Below are positions 47,163-56,713 of a stretch of DNA of 64,000 bases, one piece after another. The number at the start of each line of letters is the position of its first letter. Within the stretch, counting starts at the first letter, position 1. A model generated the notes under the pieces. The model was not told the DNA's origin and did not search any database. It worked only from the letters and a program-made list of their open reading frames with translations. The stretch spans positions 1 through 64,000 of the forward strand of contig SUVB01000027.1 of NCBI GenBank assembly GCA_015062205.1. The letters are read 5' to 3'. The position numbers were made by a program, and so were the translations under genes. The DNA comes from Desulfovibrio desulfuricans. Lineage in GTDB: Bacteria > Desulfobacterota > Desulfovibrionia > Desulfovibrionales > Desulfovibrionaceae.

Positions 47163-47189
47163 AGATAAGCAGGCGTGGGAAAACGTCAA
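47163..47189 (-). promoter_or_regulatory. Putative hsp20 promoter
   Basis: On the minus strand TTGACG (47189-47184) and TTATCT (47168-47163) are 15 bases apart, 34 bases upstream of the hsp20 start. A small TGGAAA-CTT-TTTCCA palindrome lies just upstream. It is not a clear sigma-32 promoter. Confidence 0.4.
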
Positions 47190-47462
47190 GACCTGTGGAA
47201 AAAGTTTCCAACACCTTGAACGCAACGCCCGGAAACGCATTTGGAGATGTTCGGCCCACTAAGGCGCCAGTCGCCCAGTTACTCCTGCCCGCGCAGAGAA
47301 ACGGACGTCCCTGTACCAGCAGGAATTTTCTATCGAAGTCAGCCCAGCCGTTTTTGTCCTTCTCCCCGAGCGGGGTCCCGTTTCGATGTCGCTCCACCTC
47401 CCCGGACGGAACTGCGAAAAGCGTCACCGGAGGAACTCGCCATTGTGCCGGGGCGAGACGAT

Positions 47463-47486
47463 ACCGGCCATGTCACAATGGCCGGT
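47463..47486. repeat. 9-bp inverted repeat in the hsp20-tetR gap
   Basis: ACCGGCCAT-GTCACA-ATGGCCGGT is perfect and lies in the 558-base divergent gap 47130-47687, which otherwise holds no credible gene. It could be a regulator site or a relic terminator. Confidence 0.4.
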
Positions 47487-47633
47487 GTCAGGACGTCGGC
47501 GTGCGGTTTTTCGGATGTCTGAAGGCTGATCAACTCGCATTGCCCCAAACCATTCCTGATTTTTTATTCAATGGTTACTTTATAATAATCATGGAAAATG
47601 AAAAGTTTTACAAAAGCAGGCAAGTAAAACGAG

Positions 47634-47660
47634 TTGTCATTATTTATTATTTACTATAAA
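47634..47660 (+). promoter_or_regulatory. Putative tetR-gene promoter
   Basis: TTGTCA (47634-47639) and TATAAA (47655-47660) in an A+T-rich stretch, spacing 15, 28 bases before the tetR start codon. The TATAAATAT core recurs at the radical SAM promoter. Confidence 0.4.
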
Positions 47661-47687
47661 TATAAGTACCAGCGAGAGGAGCCGTCG

Positions 47688-48329
47688 ATGAACTCCCCAA
47701 CACAGCCCATGAACGGCCGTCGCGGCAAGGGACGCCCACGGGCCTTTGACCGTGACACGGCCCTGCGGCGGGCCTTGGAAATTTTCTGGCGCAAGGGATA
47801 CGAGCCGACCTCCGTGGCGGAATTGTGCAACGCCATGGGCATAAAGCCTCCAAGCCTGTATGCCGGCTTCGGCAACAAGGCTTCTCTGTTTATTGAAGCG
47901 GTTCACTACTACGAGCGCACTTACTGGAATGCCCCCGGCAGGCAATTTCTTGCCGAACCCGACGTCTATCGCGCCGTTGCGGATTTTTTCGATGCCTCCG
48001 CCCGCATCCTCCTCTCGCCCGAAACCCCATGCGGCTGCATGGTCGTTCTCGCTGCCATCAACATTGCCGAAGAGGAAACAGATGTTATTGAGGCCATCCG
48101 GCAACTTCGGGCGGCAACGAAGAAGATGTTTGCAGACCGCTTGCGGCAGGCCATCCATGATGGGCAGATTCCGCCGGATACCGATGTTCCCGCCCTGGCC
48201 GGCGCACTGAACACGCTTTTGGAGGGGCTATCCATCCAGGCGCGGGACGGCCTTTTTTTGTCTGAGCTCAAGTCCATCGCCGCGCATGCCGTGCGCCTGC
48301 TTCCCCCCAGAAAGACCGTTGACGACTAG
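47688..48329 (+). CDS. TetR-family transcriptional regulator
   Basis: A 213-residue repressor-type protein. The N-terminal helix-turn-helix is RGKGRPRAFDRDTALRRALE, IFWRKGYEPTSVAELCNAMG and IKPPSLYAGFGNKASLFIEA. The C-terminal ligand domain (SPETPCGCMVVLAAINIAEE) resembles the AcrR-like group often paired with oxidoreductase genes. GAGAGGAG precedes ATG 47688. It is followed by the radical SAM-flavoprotein cluster in the same direction, which it probably controls. Confidence 0.9.
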   Translation: MNSPTQPMNGRRGKGRPRAFDRDTALRRALEIFWRKGYEPTSVAELCNAMGIKPPSLYAGFGNKASLFIEAVHYYERTYWNAPGRQFLAEPDVYRAVADFFDASARILLSPETPCGCMVVLAAINIAEEETDVIEAIRQLRAATKKMFADRLRQAIHDGQIPPDTDVPALAGALNTLLEGLSIQARDGLFLSELKSIAAHAVRLLPPRKTVDD

Positions 48330-48356
48330 CCGTTATCTTAGGGCAGCAGGTTTGGC

Positions 48357-48384
48357 TTGACATTTTTTTAGTGATTATTATAAA
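48357..48384 (+). promoter_or_regulatory. Promoter of the radical SAM-flavoprotein operon
   Basis: Perfect TTGACA (48357-48362) and TATAAA (48379-48384) at 16-base spacing, 30 bases before the radical SAM start. The TATAAATAT at the -10 also occurs upstream of tetR, so a shared operator is possible. Confidence 0.65.
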
Positions 48385-48413
48385 TATTGCACTCTACATC
48401 CAAAGGAGCCGGC

Positions 48414-49304
48414 ATGCAATTCACCGAACCGGCCATGCGCCCCCCGCAAGAGGCCCATTCCCTGCTGCTGCGGGCGACACAGGGCTGCACCTATAATGAC
48501 TGCCATTTTTGCTATGTGTCGCGCGGCTATCCTTTCATGGCGGTCACCCCCGAACAGATGGAACAGGAAGTGCTGGCGCAGAAGCCGTTTTTCCGGCCTG
48601 ACGCCACTATCTACCTGACGGGCTCCAACCCCTTTGCCCTGCCGTCGGAAAGGCTGAAAGCATACCTCGCCATCCTGCGGCGGCATTTCCCCCGATTCAG
48701 GGAACTGAGCATGCAAAGCCGTATCGACGATATCGGCAGAAAGAGCCTGGGCGAATTGCAGGATTTGCGCAGGTTGGGCCTGACGCATTTGTACATCGGC
48801 ACGGAAAACGGCAACGAGGCAGTTCTGCGCCTCATGAACAAGGGGCACACCGCTTCGCAAACGGTCGAACAGTTGCATCGTCTGGACGAGGCCGGCATCG
48901 CCTACACCGCCTTTTATGTCATCGGCCTGGGCGGCAAGGGCTGCGGCAAAGCGAGCGGCGAGGCCACCGCCGCCATGTTCAATCAGGTGCATCCGCGCCG
49001 CATCACCACCACGGGCATGACAATTTTTGCGCACACCCCTGTGGCGGACATGGTGCGCAAGGGCCGGTTTGTCGAGGCGACGGAGCGGGAGAAGATTGAG
49101 GAACTGCTGACCTTCCTTGAACACCTGACGGCAGACACATTCTATGACGGCATCCATTATCTTAATCCACTCAATTACCGCTTTGCCAACAGGAATGAAA
49201 AAGACAAACGCAGAGTGCTTGATGACATTCGCGACACATTAGAAAGTTGTTCCGATATGGAGCTTGAAAAAATGGTCAGCCGCCGTATGATGACGTCCTT
49301 ATGA
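48414..49304 (+). CDS. Radical SAM protein
   Basis: A 296-residue protein with the iron-sulfur motif C-x4-C-x2-C (C25, C30, C33 in GCTYNDCHFCYV), a spacing used in the group of radical SAM proteins that lack a B12 domain. YIGTENGNEAVLRLMNKGHT and FYVIGLGGKG are typical TIM-barrel motifs. AAAGGAG precedes the ATG. It is followed by two flavoprotein genes. Substrate unknown. Confidence 0.9.
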   Translation: MQFTEPAMRPPQEAHSLLLRATQGCTYNDCHFCYVSRGYPFMAVTPEQMEQEVLAQKPFFRPDATIYLTGSNPFALPSERLKAYLAILRRHFPRFRELSMQSRIDDIGRKSLGELQDLRRLGLTHLYIGTENGNEAVLRLMNKGHTASQTVEQLHRLDEAGIAYTAFYVIGLGGKGCGKASGEATAAMFNQVHPRRITTTGMTIFAHTPVADMVRKGRFVEATEREKIEELLTFLEHLTADTFYDGIHYLNPLNYRFANRNEKDKRRVLDDIRDTLESCSDMELEKMVSRRMMTSL

Positions 49305-49346
49305 TAGTAAATTCACATGGATAATAGCAGAAAATGGAGACAAGAC

Positions 49347-49901
49347 ATGAACAAGAACATTCTCATCCTTAACGGCAGCCCCCGCATGAAAGGCAATACC
49401 GCCATGCTCTGCGACGCGTTCGCCAAGGGCGCGCAGGAAGCCGGGCATGCGGTGACGCGCTTTGACCTCCAGAAAATGGACATCCGCGGCTGTCTTGGCT
49501 GCATGAAGGGCGGCAAGGACAGCGCGAGCCCCTGCGTCCAGAAGGACGACATGGAAAAAATCTATCCGGCTTATGTCAGGGCCGACATCGTGGTGCTGGC
49601 CTCGCCGCTCTACTACTGGAGCGTGTCGGGCCAGCTGAAGACGGCGTTTGACAGGCTGTTTGCCGTGGCTGAAACCGATCCCGGCTACGCCAATCCCCAC
49701 AAGGATTGCGCCCTGATCATGGCCGCCGAAGGCAACACGCCGGAGAACTGGAAACCTGTGCTGGAGTATTACGCGGCCCTTGTGGGCTTCCTCGGCTGGC
49801 ATGATCTGGGACATGTGCTGGCGGGCGGCGTCCTTCATGCCGGAGCCGTGTCGGGAACGCCGGTGGTGGACGAAGCCCGCCGGTTTGGCGCGTCGCTTTA
49901 G
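49347..49901 (+). CDS. NADPH-dependent FMN reductase-like (iron-sulfur flavoprotein type) protein
   Basis: A 184-residue flavodoxin-fold protein: ILILNGSPRMKGNTAMLCDA binds the FMN phosphate, CLGCMKGGKDSASPCVQKDD has a cysteine cluster like that of iron-sulfur flavoproteins, and VVLASPLYYWSVSGQLKTAF is the flavin loop. ATG 49347 is preceded by GGAGACAAG. It belongs to the cluster under the TetR regulator and could be an electron-transfer or quinone/nitro reductase. Confidence 0.88.
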   Translation: MNKNILILNGSPRMKGNTAMLCDAFAKGAQEAGHAVTRFDLQKMDIRGCLGCMKGGKDSASPCVQKDDMEKIYPAYVRADIVVLASPLYYWSVSGQLKTAFDRLFAVAETDPGYANPHKDCALIMAAEGNTPENWKPVLEYYAALVGFLGWHDLGHVLAGGVLHAGAVSGTPVVDEARRFGASL

Positions 49902-49915
49902 GCGGAGGGGCAGTC

Positions 49916-50638
49916 ATGGCAGATGGAACCGATACCGGGGGCAGCACCGTCCGTATTTCACGGCGCAAACTGCTTTCATGGGCGGGTGTCGCCTCTGTGG
50001 TTGCGGCTGTCGGCGGACTGGCCTACAGGCATTTTTCCTCGACGTCAGCCGTGAAGGTTGCCTCCTTCAGCACGACCGGAGCAGGACAGAAGAAAAACAT
50101 TCTGGTGCTGACCGGCAGCGGGCGGACGCGCGGCAACAGCGACCGGCTGGCTGAGGCGTTCATCCGGGGGGCGCGGGAAGCAGGCCATACGGTGAACGCG
50201 TTCCACACCGGCCGCGAGCCCATGAGCGCCTGCCTGCATTGCGAGGGCTGCTGGAGCAACGGCAAGCCCTGCGTCATTGAGGACAGCTTCGGGAAGCTGT
50301 ATCCCCTGCTGGAACAGGCGGAGCTGCTGGTCTTTTGCAGCCCGCTCTACTGGTACAACTTCAGCGGGCATATCAAATGCGCCATGGACAGGATGTATCC
50401 CTATTCACGAAAAAACAGGCTCCGTGACATGCAGGTGAAGGAAGCCATGCTGCTCATGTGCGGCCAGAGCCATTTTCTGCGCTCCTTTGCCGGTCCTGCA
50501 GAAGCCTATCGCCAGATGCTGGGCTTCAAGGGCTGGAAGGACAGGGGACGCCTTTTTGTGACCGGCGTTGATGATCTCGACGAAATTATCGGCAACAGGG
50601 CGTTGACTACGGCGGAAGACATGGGACGCAAGGCCTGA
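49916..50638 (+). CDS. Exported flavodoxin/FMN-reductase-like protein with twin-arginine-like leader
   Basis: A 240-residue paralogue of the preceding protein. The N-terminus has ISRRKLLSWAGVASVVAAVG (R16-R17), which resembles a Tat signal with a hydrophobic core, then the FMN fold (ILVLTGSGRTRGNSDRLAEA, LHCEGCWSNGKPCVIEDSFG, LVFCSPLYWYNFSGHIKCAM). Folded flavoprotein export through Tat would explain the leader. It lies 14 bases after its paralogue. Confidence 0.82.
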   Translation: MADGTDTGGSTVRISRRKLLSWAGVASVVAAVGGLAYRHFSSTSAVKVASFSTTGAGQKKNILVLTGSGRTRGNSDRLAEAFIRGAREAGHTVNAFHTGREPMSACLHCEGCWSNGKPCVIEDSFGKLYPLLEQAELLVFCSPLYWYNFSGHIKCAMDRMYPYSRKNRLRDMQVKEAMLLMCGQSHFLRSFAGPAEAYRQMLGFKGWKDRGRLFVTGVDDLDEIIGNRALTTAEDMGRKA

Positions 50639-50684
50639 GGACTCCCCGGCCCGATGTCTCCCCGTAGCCCCGTGGGGATATGAA

Positions 50685-50713
50685 GGCAAGACCCGTCACC
50701 GACGGGCCTTGCC
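50685..50713. terminator. Hairpin between convergent genes
   Basis: GGCAAG-A-CCCGTC, loop ACC, GACGGG-C-CTTGCC with one mismatch, between the flavoprotein stop and the convergent small membrane protein stop. No T-run on the plus strand. Confidence 0.55.
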
Positions 50714-50719
50714 CGCAGG

Positions 50720-50902
50720 TCAGTTGGCCTTTTTTTCCGGCAGGCCGTCCCCGGCATTGCTGCCGTACCTGCGAATTTCCGGCTTGATGGCATACCGCCA
50801 TACGCCATAGGCGACGGCGGAGATGATGATGCCGGGCAGGGTCATTCTCGTGATGGCGGACGCGCCCGTTGCAATGCGGGCCAGACCGAGAAGAGGATGC
50901 AT
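50720..50902 (-). CDS. Small membrane protein
   Basis: A 60-residue frame with one hydrophobic segment (MTLPGIIISAVAYGVWRYAI) followed by KPEIRRYGSNAGDGLPEKK. The ribosome site AGGTGA is in GCGAGGTGACGC, the same 12 bases found before the 33-residue microprotein. No family recognised; it ends at the hairpin at 50685. Confidence 0.5.
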   Translation of the reverse strand: MHPLLGLARIATGASAITRMTLPGIIISAVAYGVWRYAIKPEIRRYGSNAGDGLPEKKAN

Positions 50903-51093
50903 GGCGTCACCTCGCTGTCAGGGTTTTCCTTTACAGTGCAGATAACCATGCCGGGCAGGTCGTCAAGAGGAACCGCGCCCGGCAATGCCCGACAGCGGCA
51001 CGCCGGAACAGGCCGATGAAATGACAAAACGGCTCCCCAACGCAACAAGGCGGCCCCTGTCGCCATGACTGAAAGCCGCCTTCATCACAACGG

Positions 51094-51119
51094 AACCCCG
51101 CGCCCAGCGCGGGGTTTTC
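51094..51119 (+). terminator. Hairpin with T-run
   Basis: AACCCCGCGC-CCA-GCGCGGGGTT, 10-bp stem, followed by TTCT. The nearest plus-strand gene ends at 50638, so it may instead serve the minus strand or be a relic. The 50903-51169 gap has no gene. Confidence 0.55.
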
Positions 51120-51129
51120 TCCATGAAAG

Positions 51130-51160
51130 AAGGGGTTACGGCCTATTTCCGTAACCCCTT
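51130..51160 (-). terminator. Hairpin downstream of tRNA-Arg
   Basis: AAGGGGTTACGG and CCGTAACCCCTT form a perfect 12-bp stem 10 bases past the 3' end of tRNA-Arg(ACG) on the minus strand; the T-run is short. Confidence 0.65.
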
Positions 51161-51169
51161 GAAATCTAC

Positions 51170-51246
51170 TGGTGCGCCCGGAGAGATTCGAACTCCCGAC
51201 CTACAGGTTCGTAGCCTGTTGCTCTATCCAGCTGAGCTACGAGCGC
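51170..51246 (-). tRNA. tRNA-Arg(ACG)
   Basis: 77 bases on the minus strand with acceptor GCGCTCG/CGGGCGC, anticodon stem ACAGG/CCTGT with loop CTACGAA (ACG), T arm with GTTCGAATC and encoded CCA. It is intact and distinct from the CCT isoacceptor used as the element's attachment site. Confidence 0.97.
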
Positions 51247-51401
51247 ATCAACGAAGGGGAAACTATATGAAGTCCCGCTCCGCGTCAAGTTTTTTTTCAA
51301 AAACTTTTTTTGGGGAACTCAGCGAACTTGTTTGACAAACACCATATCACACGCCCTGCGCCCGACATGGCGTCGCGCTCCCCGCAACAGGACAGGAGAA
51401 C

Positions 51402-51671
51402 CTACCTGGCCTCGATGCCGTTGACGGCGCGGGCCAGACGCGAAACCTTGCGCGCGGCCTTTTTCCAGTGCATAGCGCCCTTGCCGGCGGCCTTGGCAAG
51501 TACGGAGGTAGCCTTGGTCAGCGCTTCGTCGGCCTGCCCCTTTTCATTGTTCTGTATGGCAACGCGAACCAGCTTGATGGCGTTTTTCACGCGGGTGCGG
51601 GCGGCGCGGTTGCGGCCCGCCTGCTGCAGGCTCTGCTTGTGACGCTTGAGAGCTGACTTATGGTTGGCCAC
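51402..51671 (-). CDS. rpsT: 30S ribosomal protein S20
   Basis: An 89-residue basic helical protein, GTG start at 51671 with GGAGG seven bases upstream: [20 protein letters not shown], then [20 protein letters not shown]. It binds 16S rRNA. Upstream in-frame codons carry a Cys-rich stretch with no homology, so GTG is the better start. Confidence 0.97.
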   Translation of the reverse strand: MANHKSALKRHKQSLQQAGRNRAARTRVKNAIKLVRVAIQNNEKGQADEALTKATSVLAKAAGKGAMHWKKAARKVSRLARAVNGIEAR

Positions 51672-51818
51672 GATACATCCTCCACATATGTTGGGCCTGC
51701 GCATGCAGGCCATGAAAACAACGGCATGTTGTACAGCAAGAAAAAGTTGATACCACAGGCAGGCGCAGCTGTCAATGGCTGCCCCGTTTTTCCTGCTGCG
51801 TTGTCGTCAGGTCGCGCC

Positions 51819-53903
51819 TCACATCTGCAGGGCGGAGAAGTCGGCCAGACGGACGAAGCGCGCTCCCAGCTCGTGCAGCATGCTCAAGCGATTACGGCGC
51901 AACTCCTCTTCCTCGCACATGACCATGACATTGTCGAAGAAGGCGTCCACCGAAGGCCGCAGTTCGCCCAGGCAGGCCAGCGCGGCGGCATGGTCGTGCG
52001 CGGCCCAGAGGGAATCCAGCCGGGGCAGCGCGCTTTCCAGGGTGAGGGCGAGCCCTTTTTCCGCATCCTCCCGCAGCAGGGAGGGATCCCAGTGGCCGGG
52101 CACATCCTCGGCCCCGGCCTGCTTGCGCAGGATGTTGGTCACACGTTTGAAGGTGCGCACAGCGGCTTCATAATCGGGCGTGCGGCTGAACTCGGTCAGC
52201 GCGGCGAGGCGGGCGCCGCAGCCTTTTACGTCTTCCGCGCCCGCTCCCAGCACCGCATCCACCAGCAACGTGTCATGCCCCGCGCTCAGGAAGTGATTGC
52301 GCAGGCGCGCGGCAAAAAACTCCATGAGCTTGTCCAGGGCTTCCGCGGGGGGCAGCTTCCAAGGTTTGTCGCCATACAGCTGCTGCGCCTGCGCGAACAG
52401 CTCGCGAACATCCGTCTCAAGGCCGAAATCCAGCATAATGCGGATAATGCCCAGAGCGCAGCGGCGCAGACCGTTGGGGTCCGCCGCGCCGGTGGGGATC
52501 ATGCCCAGGCCGAAGCAGCCGGCCAGCGTGTCTGCCTTGTCGGCCATGGAGAGCAAGGCCCCCAGCAGGCTTGAGGGCAAGGGGGAATCCGGTCCGGCGG
52601 GCAGGTACTGCTCGCCCACGGCGCGGGCCACATCGCGCGACTCGCCCTTGCGCGCCGCATAGATGCCGCCCATGATGCCCTGCAGCGTGTCAAACTCGCC
52701 CACCATGCCGCTGACAAGGTCCGCCTTGGAGAGCCGCCCCGCACGGGCGGCCGCGTCCGCCTGCTTGGGCGCGCAGGAACCGGCCAGCCAGCGGCACAGC
52801 GCTTCCAGCCTGCGGGTCTTGTCACCCATGCTGCCCAGCCCGCCGATGAAGATGACGGCATCCAACTTGCGCAGCCAGTGGTCAAAGGTCTCTTTCAGAT
52901 CGGCGCGCCAGAAGAAGCGGGCATCCTCCAAGCGCGCACGCAGCACGCGTTCCCAGCCGCGCTTGACCACACCCATGTCCTCGGGGGCAAGGTTCAGCAC
53001 GGTCAGGAAATGCGGCAGCAGCCTGCCGTCGGCGCTTTCAACGCCAAAACTCTTCTGGTGCGTCTCCATGCTGGTCAGCAGCACTTCGCGGGGCACTTCA
53101 AGGTAGGCCGGGTCAAAATCGGCCAGCAGGGGCACAGGGTGCTCGGCCAGGCCCTGCACCTCGTCCAGCAGGCTGTCTTTCCAGAGCACCCGGCCGTCGA
53201 GCTTTGCCGCCTGGGCATTGCCGCCCTCCACAATGACGCGGCGTCGCTCCGCCGGATCGAGCGTGACGCCGCAGCGTTGGGACAGGGTGGACAGGAATTC
53301 GTCGGCATGCCGGACCGCAAACGGACCGGGACCATGAATGCGATGGCCGTGCGTTTCGCGCCCGGACGTGACGGGCCCCAGCGCAAAGGGCACCACAACC
53401 TCGTCCAGCAGGGCCAGAATCCAGCGCAGCGGACGGGCGTAAGCCAGGGAATACGCGCCCCAGCGCATGCGTTTGCCGAAAGGCAGGGCCGTGATGACGG
53501 CCGGGCAGATCTGCGCCAGCAGTTCCTCAGCGCGCGCGCCGCCCGTGCGCTTGCGCACGGCAACGTACTCGCCCTTTTCCGTCTGGAGACGGAACACGTC
53601 CTCCACGGCGCAGGCATTGGTGCGGGCGAAGCCCTCCAGCGCCCTAGTGGGGCGCCCCTTGTCGTCATAGGCCACACGCACGGGCGGACCGGAAACCACT
53701 TCTTCCCGGCAGGCCTGCACGGGATTGAGCTTTTCCACCATGACCACGGCGCGGCGCGGCGTGCTCATGACGACCACACCGCCGTATTCCAGGCCGTTCT
53801 CGTCCAGCGCTGCGGTAAAGCGCGCCTTCAGTTCCTTTTCTTCGGGTTCCAGAAACCGGGAGGGCAACTCTTCGCTGCCGATTTCAAGCACAAAGGTTGC
53901 CAC
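51819..53903 (-). CDS. glyS: Glycyl-tRNA synthetase beta subunit
   Basis: A 694-residue subunit of the alpha2beta2 enzyme. It begins ATFVLEIGSEELPSRFLEPE and contains KRMRWGAYSLAYARPLRWIL, VLLTSMETHQKSFGVESADG and VSGMVGEFDTLQGIMGGIYA. It recognises tRNA-Gly and completes the alpha subunit. It starts three bases after the glyQ stop, as usual for glyQS. Confidence 0.98.
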   Translation of the reverse strand: MATFVLEIGSEELPSRFLEPEEKELKARFTAALDENGLEYGGVVVMSTPRRAVVMVEKLNPVQACREEVVSGPPVRVAYDDKGRPTRALEGFARTNACAVEDVFRLQTEKGEYVAVRKRTGGARAEELLAQICPAVITALPFGKRMRWGAYSLAYARPLRWILALLDEVVVPFALGPVTSGRETHGHRIHGPGPFAVRHADEFLSTLSQRCGVTLDPAERRRVIVEGGNAQAAKLDGRVLWKDSLLDEVQGLAEHPVPLLADFDPAYLEVPREVLLTSMETHQKSFGVESADGRLLPHFLTVLNLAPEDMGVVKRGWERVLRARLEDARFFWRADLKETFDHWLRKLDAVIFIGGLGSMGDKTRRLEALCRWLAGSCAPKQADAAARAGRLSKADLVSGMVGEFDTLQGIMGGIYAARKGESRDVARAVGEQYLPAGPDSPLPSSLLGALLSMADKADTLAGCFGLGMIPTGAADPNGLRRCALGIIRIMLDFGLETDVRELFAQAQQLYGDKPWKLPPAEALDKLMEFFAARLRNHFLSAGHDTLLVDAVLGAGAEDVKGCGARLAALTEFSRTPDYEAAVRTFKRVTNILRKQAGAEDVPGHWDPSLLREDAEKGLALTLESALPRLDSLWAAHDHAAALACLGELRPSVDAFFDNVMVMCEEEELRRNRLSMLHELGARFVRLADFSALQM

Positions 53904-53906
53904 GGC

Positions 53907-54785
53907 TTACCTCGCATTGGTGTTGAGCATGGGATAGCCCAGTTCTTCGCGCTGGGCGGCGTACAATCTGGCCACGCCGGCCGCCAGGGCACGCACCCGG
54001 CCGATGTAGCCCGTGCGCTCGGTAATGGAAATGGCGCCGCGCGCGTCCAGCAGGTTGAAGGTATGGGAGCACTTGAGACAATAGTCGTACGCGGGCCAGG
54101 GCAGGCCCTGCGCAATCATGGCCTTGGACTGCCCCTCAAAATCGTTGAAATGCCGCAGCAGCATCTCGGCGTTGCTGACCTCAAAATTGTGGCGCGACTG
54201 CTCCACTTCGTTCTGGTGGTAGATGTGCCCGTAGGTCACATGCTCGTTCCAGGCCAGATCATAGACGGATTCCACGCCCTGCAGGTACATGGCCAGACGC
54301 TCAAGGCCGTAGGTCAGTTCCACGCTGACAGGGGAAAGGTCAATGCCGCCCACCTGCTGGAAATAGGTAAACTGGCTCACTTCCATGCCGTTGAGCCACA
54401 CCTCCCAGCCCAGCCCCCATGCGCCAAGGGTGGGCGACTCCCAGTCGTCTTCCACAAAGCGGATGTCGTGCCGCGCCGGATTGATGCCCAGCGCGTTGAG
54501 ACTTTGCAGGTAGAGATCCTGCACATTGTCCGGCGAGGGCTTGATGACCACCTGAAACTGGAAGTACCGCTGCAGGCGGTTGGGATTTTCACCGTAACGG
54601 CCGTCGGTGGGACGCCGGGAAGGCTCCACATAGGCCACGCTCCACGGTTCCGGGCCGATGACCCGCAGGAAGGTGTTGGGGTTGAACGTGCCCGCCCCGC
54701 ACTCCACGCCGGAAGGCTGCTCAATGACGCAGCCCTGCTTGGCCCAGTAGTTCTGCAACGTGAGAATGACATCCTGAAAATACAT
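53907..54785 (-). CDS. glyQ: Glycyl-tRNA synthetase alpha subunit
   Basis: A 292-residue class II catalytic subunit: [63 protein letters not shown] 54785 (AAAGGACAG upstream) gives the family start; the frame continues upstream without homology. With glyS it forms the bacterial two-subunit GlyRS. Confidence 0.98.
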   Translation of the reverse strand: MYFQDVILTLQNYWAKQGCVIEQPSGVECGAGTFNPNTFLRVIGPEPWSVAYVEPSRRPTDGRYGENPNRLQRYFQFQVVIKPSPDNVQDLYLQSLNALGINPARHDIRFVEDDWESPTLGAWGLGWEVWLNGMEVSQFTYFQQVGGIDLSPVSVELTYGLERLAMYLQGVESVYDLAWNEHVTYGHIYHQNEVEQSRHNFEVSNAEMLLRHFNDFEGQSKAMIAQGLPWPAYDYCLKCSHTFNLLDARGAISITERTGYIGRVRALAAGVARLYAAQREELGYPMLNTNAR

Positions 54786-54933
54786 GCGCTGTCCTTTGTT
54801 GGTAGGCCGTGCGGCGTGTTCCGCACCCGCCGAAAACACAGGGGAACCGAGTCGGGGCGTCCGGCGCAGGCGGCATTTCCCGCCGGAGGGAACCCGGCCA
54901 CCCCGGCCGGGCCGGAGAAAAGGCCCAGAACGC

Positions 54934-55686
54934 TCAGACGCGGCGGAACCAGCCGCCTTCCCACGCCAGGCCGAGATGGTACTGCACAAAGCCGTCAATA
55001 CCCCGGGCGCAGGCCCGGCGTTCGGCGGCGGGCAGATCCCCGACGCGCCAGCCGGAGGGAAATTCTTGCTGCACATGGCGCAAAAGGTCAAGTCCGGCGG
55101 CGCTCAGATCCACGCCGTAACGCGCGGGTCCGGCGGCTGAACGGCAGGTCGCGCAGCGAAGCTGTCCCTCATCCACCACGAACTGCGCCGGCCCGTCCAC
55201 CGGCGCGCCGCACAGGCCGCAATTGCCCAGATTGGGGGCAAAGCCCACGGCCCCGGCAAAACGCAGGCGGAAAAACAGCGGCAGCAGGCTTGGCAATGCT
55301 GTGGCCGTGTCCAGCGTGCGGCGCAGATCTTCCACCAGCGCGTAGGCCTCGTCCGCGCCCTCGTCGTTGACGCCGAGCGCCTCCACAAAGCGCAGGCAGT
55401 TGGCCGCCAGCCCCATGCGCCGCCAGTCGCTCCTGAGGCCCTGCGGGCCCTCCGTCAGCACGGCTTCTTCCAGATTGAGAAAATTGCCGCGCCCCGACGC
55501 GCGCACACGGCAGCGCAGGCTGTTGAGAACATCCAGACAACCGCAAAAACGACGCCTGCTGTGGCTGCCGCCAAAGGCGAACAGCGTCAGCAGGCCGTGC
55601 TTGCGGCACAATAGTTTCAACCAGAGGTCAGCCTCGCGGAAGTGCCCTATGCGCAGCACCAGCGCCTGATCGGCCCATTCCGTCAT
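54934..55686 (-). CDS. recO: DNA repair protein RecO
   Basis: A 250-residue recombination mediator with an N-terminal OB fold ([32 protein letters not shown]) and the zinc motif [20 protein letters not shown] plus LRCATCRSA. It loads RecA with RecR/RecF at gaps. Its ATG overlaps the rodZ-like stop by four bases. Confidence 0.95.
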   Translation of the reverse strand: MTEWADQALVLRIGHFREADLWLKLLCRKHGLLTLFAFGGSHSRRRFCGCLDVLNSLRCRVRASGRGNFLNLEEAVLTEGPQGLRSDWRRMGLAANCLRFVEALGVNDEGADEAYALVEDLRRTLDTATALPSLLPLFFRLRFAGAVGFAPNLGNCGLCGAPVDGPAQFVVDEGQLRCATCRSAAGPARYGVDLSAAGLDLLRHVQQEFPSGWRVGDLPAAERRACARGIDGFVQYHLGLAWEGGWFRRV

Positions 55687-56648
55687 CGCCCGCCCGCTGC
55701 CGCCGGGGGAAAGGACAGCGTGCGCACCTGCCCGGCGCGTCCGGCGGGGGGCAGTTCCTCCCCGTCATAGCGCAGTCGCACGCCGCCGGCGTTGCCCAGT
55801 TTCAGTTCCAGGCTGGTACTGAAGGTCAGGGCAAAGGTGTCGCCCCTGCGCAGCGAAAACTGCCGCGTATCCGTCTTGTCGGCGCTGGAATGCACCCAAC
55901 ATTCTTCAATGGCTGTGATGACGACCTTGTGCGTGCGTTCGGGCGACGCGGCAGGCGGGGCGGCCGCCCCCTGGGCGGATTGCGGCTGCACGGCCGGCTG
56001 GCGTGAAGGCGGGGCCTGCGCCGCAGACGACTCCGGGGGCAGGGCGGGCGATGCGGCAGACGCGGCCGGGCCTGCAGGCCGGGCCGCAGGTTGCGGTGCG
56101 GGCGGCTCCGCAGCGGGAGTCTGCGGCCCTGCCGCCACGGGTTTGGCGGGTTCGGCGGCAGGCGGCACAGCGGGCGTTTCCGATTGTGCGGCAGGCCCGG
56201 CATGTTCCCCATTCTGCACGGGCGCAGGCTGGACCAGCCGACGCGTCTGCTGCCCGAGAACATCCAGAACGCCCTGCTGCCAGGCAACGAAAAGGCCGCC
56301 GCCCGCAGCCAGCAGGACGAGAAGGGCCAGCGCGGGTTTGAAGCTGCGGCGCGGCGGCGCGGCGTCCGGGGCAGGTTCATAGACGGGCTGCGGCGTCACC
56401 GGCCGGGACGCCGCCGTGAGCGAACCGACGGCCGCGCTGACTTCTTCGGGCGAAAAGCCCACAAAGGCCGCATAGGAGCGGAGAAAGCCCCTGGTGTACG
56501 CGGGAGGGGGCAGGCTGGCTTCGTCCCCTTCCTCCAGCGCGCGCAGCAGACGGGCGGAAATTTTCAGCCGGCTCGCCGCGTCCTCTATATCCAGCATCCG
56601 CTTTTCGCGTTCAGCCCGCAGGGCCGCGCCCAGTTCCTCTAAGGTCAT
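55683..56648 (-). CDS. rodZ: RodZ-like cytoskeletal/regulator protein
   Basis: A 321-residue membrane protein. Residues 1-80 hold an XRE-type helix-turn-helix (TLEELGAALRAEREKRMLDI, EDAASRLKISARLLRALEEG), then one transmembrane helix (ALALLVLLAAGGGLFVAW), a long Pro/Ala-rich periplasmic linker, and a C-terminal beta domain of the DUF4115 type (CWVHSSADKTDTRQFSLRRG). RodZ links MreB to the cell wall machinery. ATG 56648 has GAGG upstream. Confidence 0.9.
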   Translation of the reverse strand: MTLEELGAALRAEREKRMLDIEDAASRLKISARLLRALEEGDEASLPPPAYTRGFLRSYAAFVGFSPEEVSAAVGSLTAASRPVTPQPVYEPAPDAAPPRRSFKPALALLVLLAAGGGLFVAWQQGVLDVLGQQTRRLVQPAPVQNGEHAGPAAQSETPAVPPAAEPAKPVAAGPQTPAAEPPAPQPAARPAGPAASAASPALPPESSAAQAPPSRQPAVQPQSAQGAAAPPAASPERTHKVVITAIEECWVHSSADKTDTRQFSLRRGDTFALTFSTSLELKLGNAGGVRLRYDGEELPPAGRAGQVRTLSFPPAAAGGR

Positions 56649-56713
56649 GCAAGCCTCGATGCACATCTGTGCCGCCTCGGGCGGCAACAGGAAAACGCCC
56701 GGCACGGCGCCGG

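Noticed and set aside
52878-55370. 830-codon plus-strand frame over glyS-glyQ-recO
   Set aside because: Shadow of three genes with clear family matches on the other strand.
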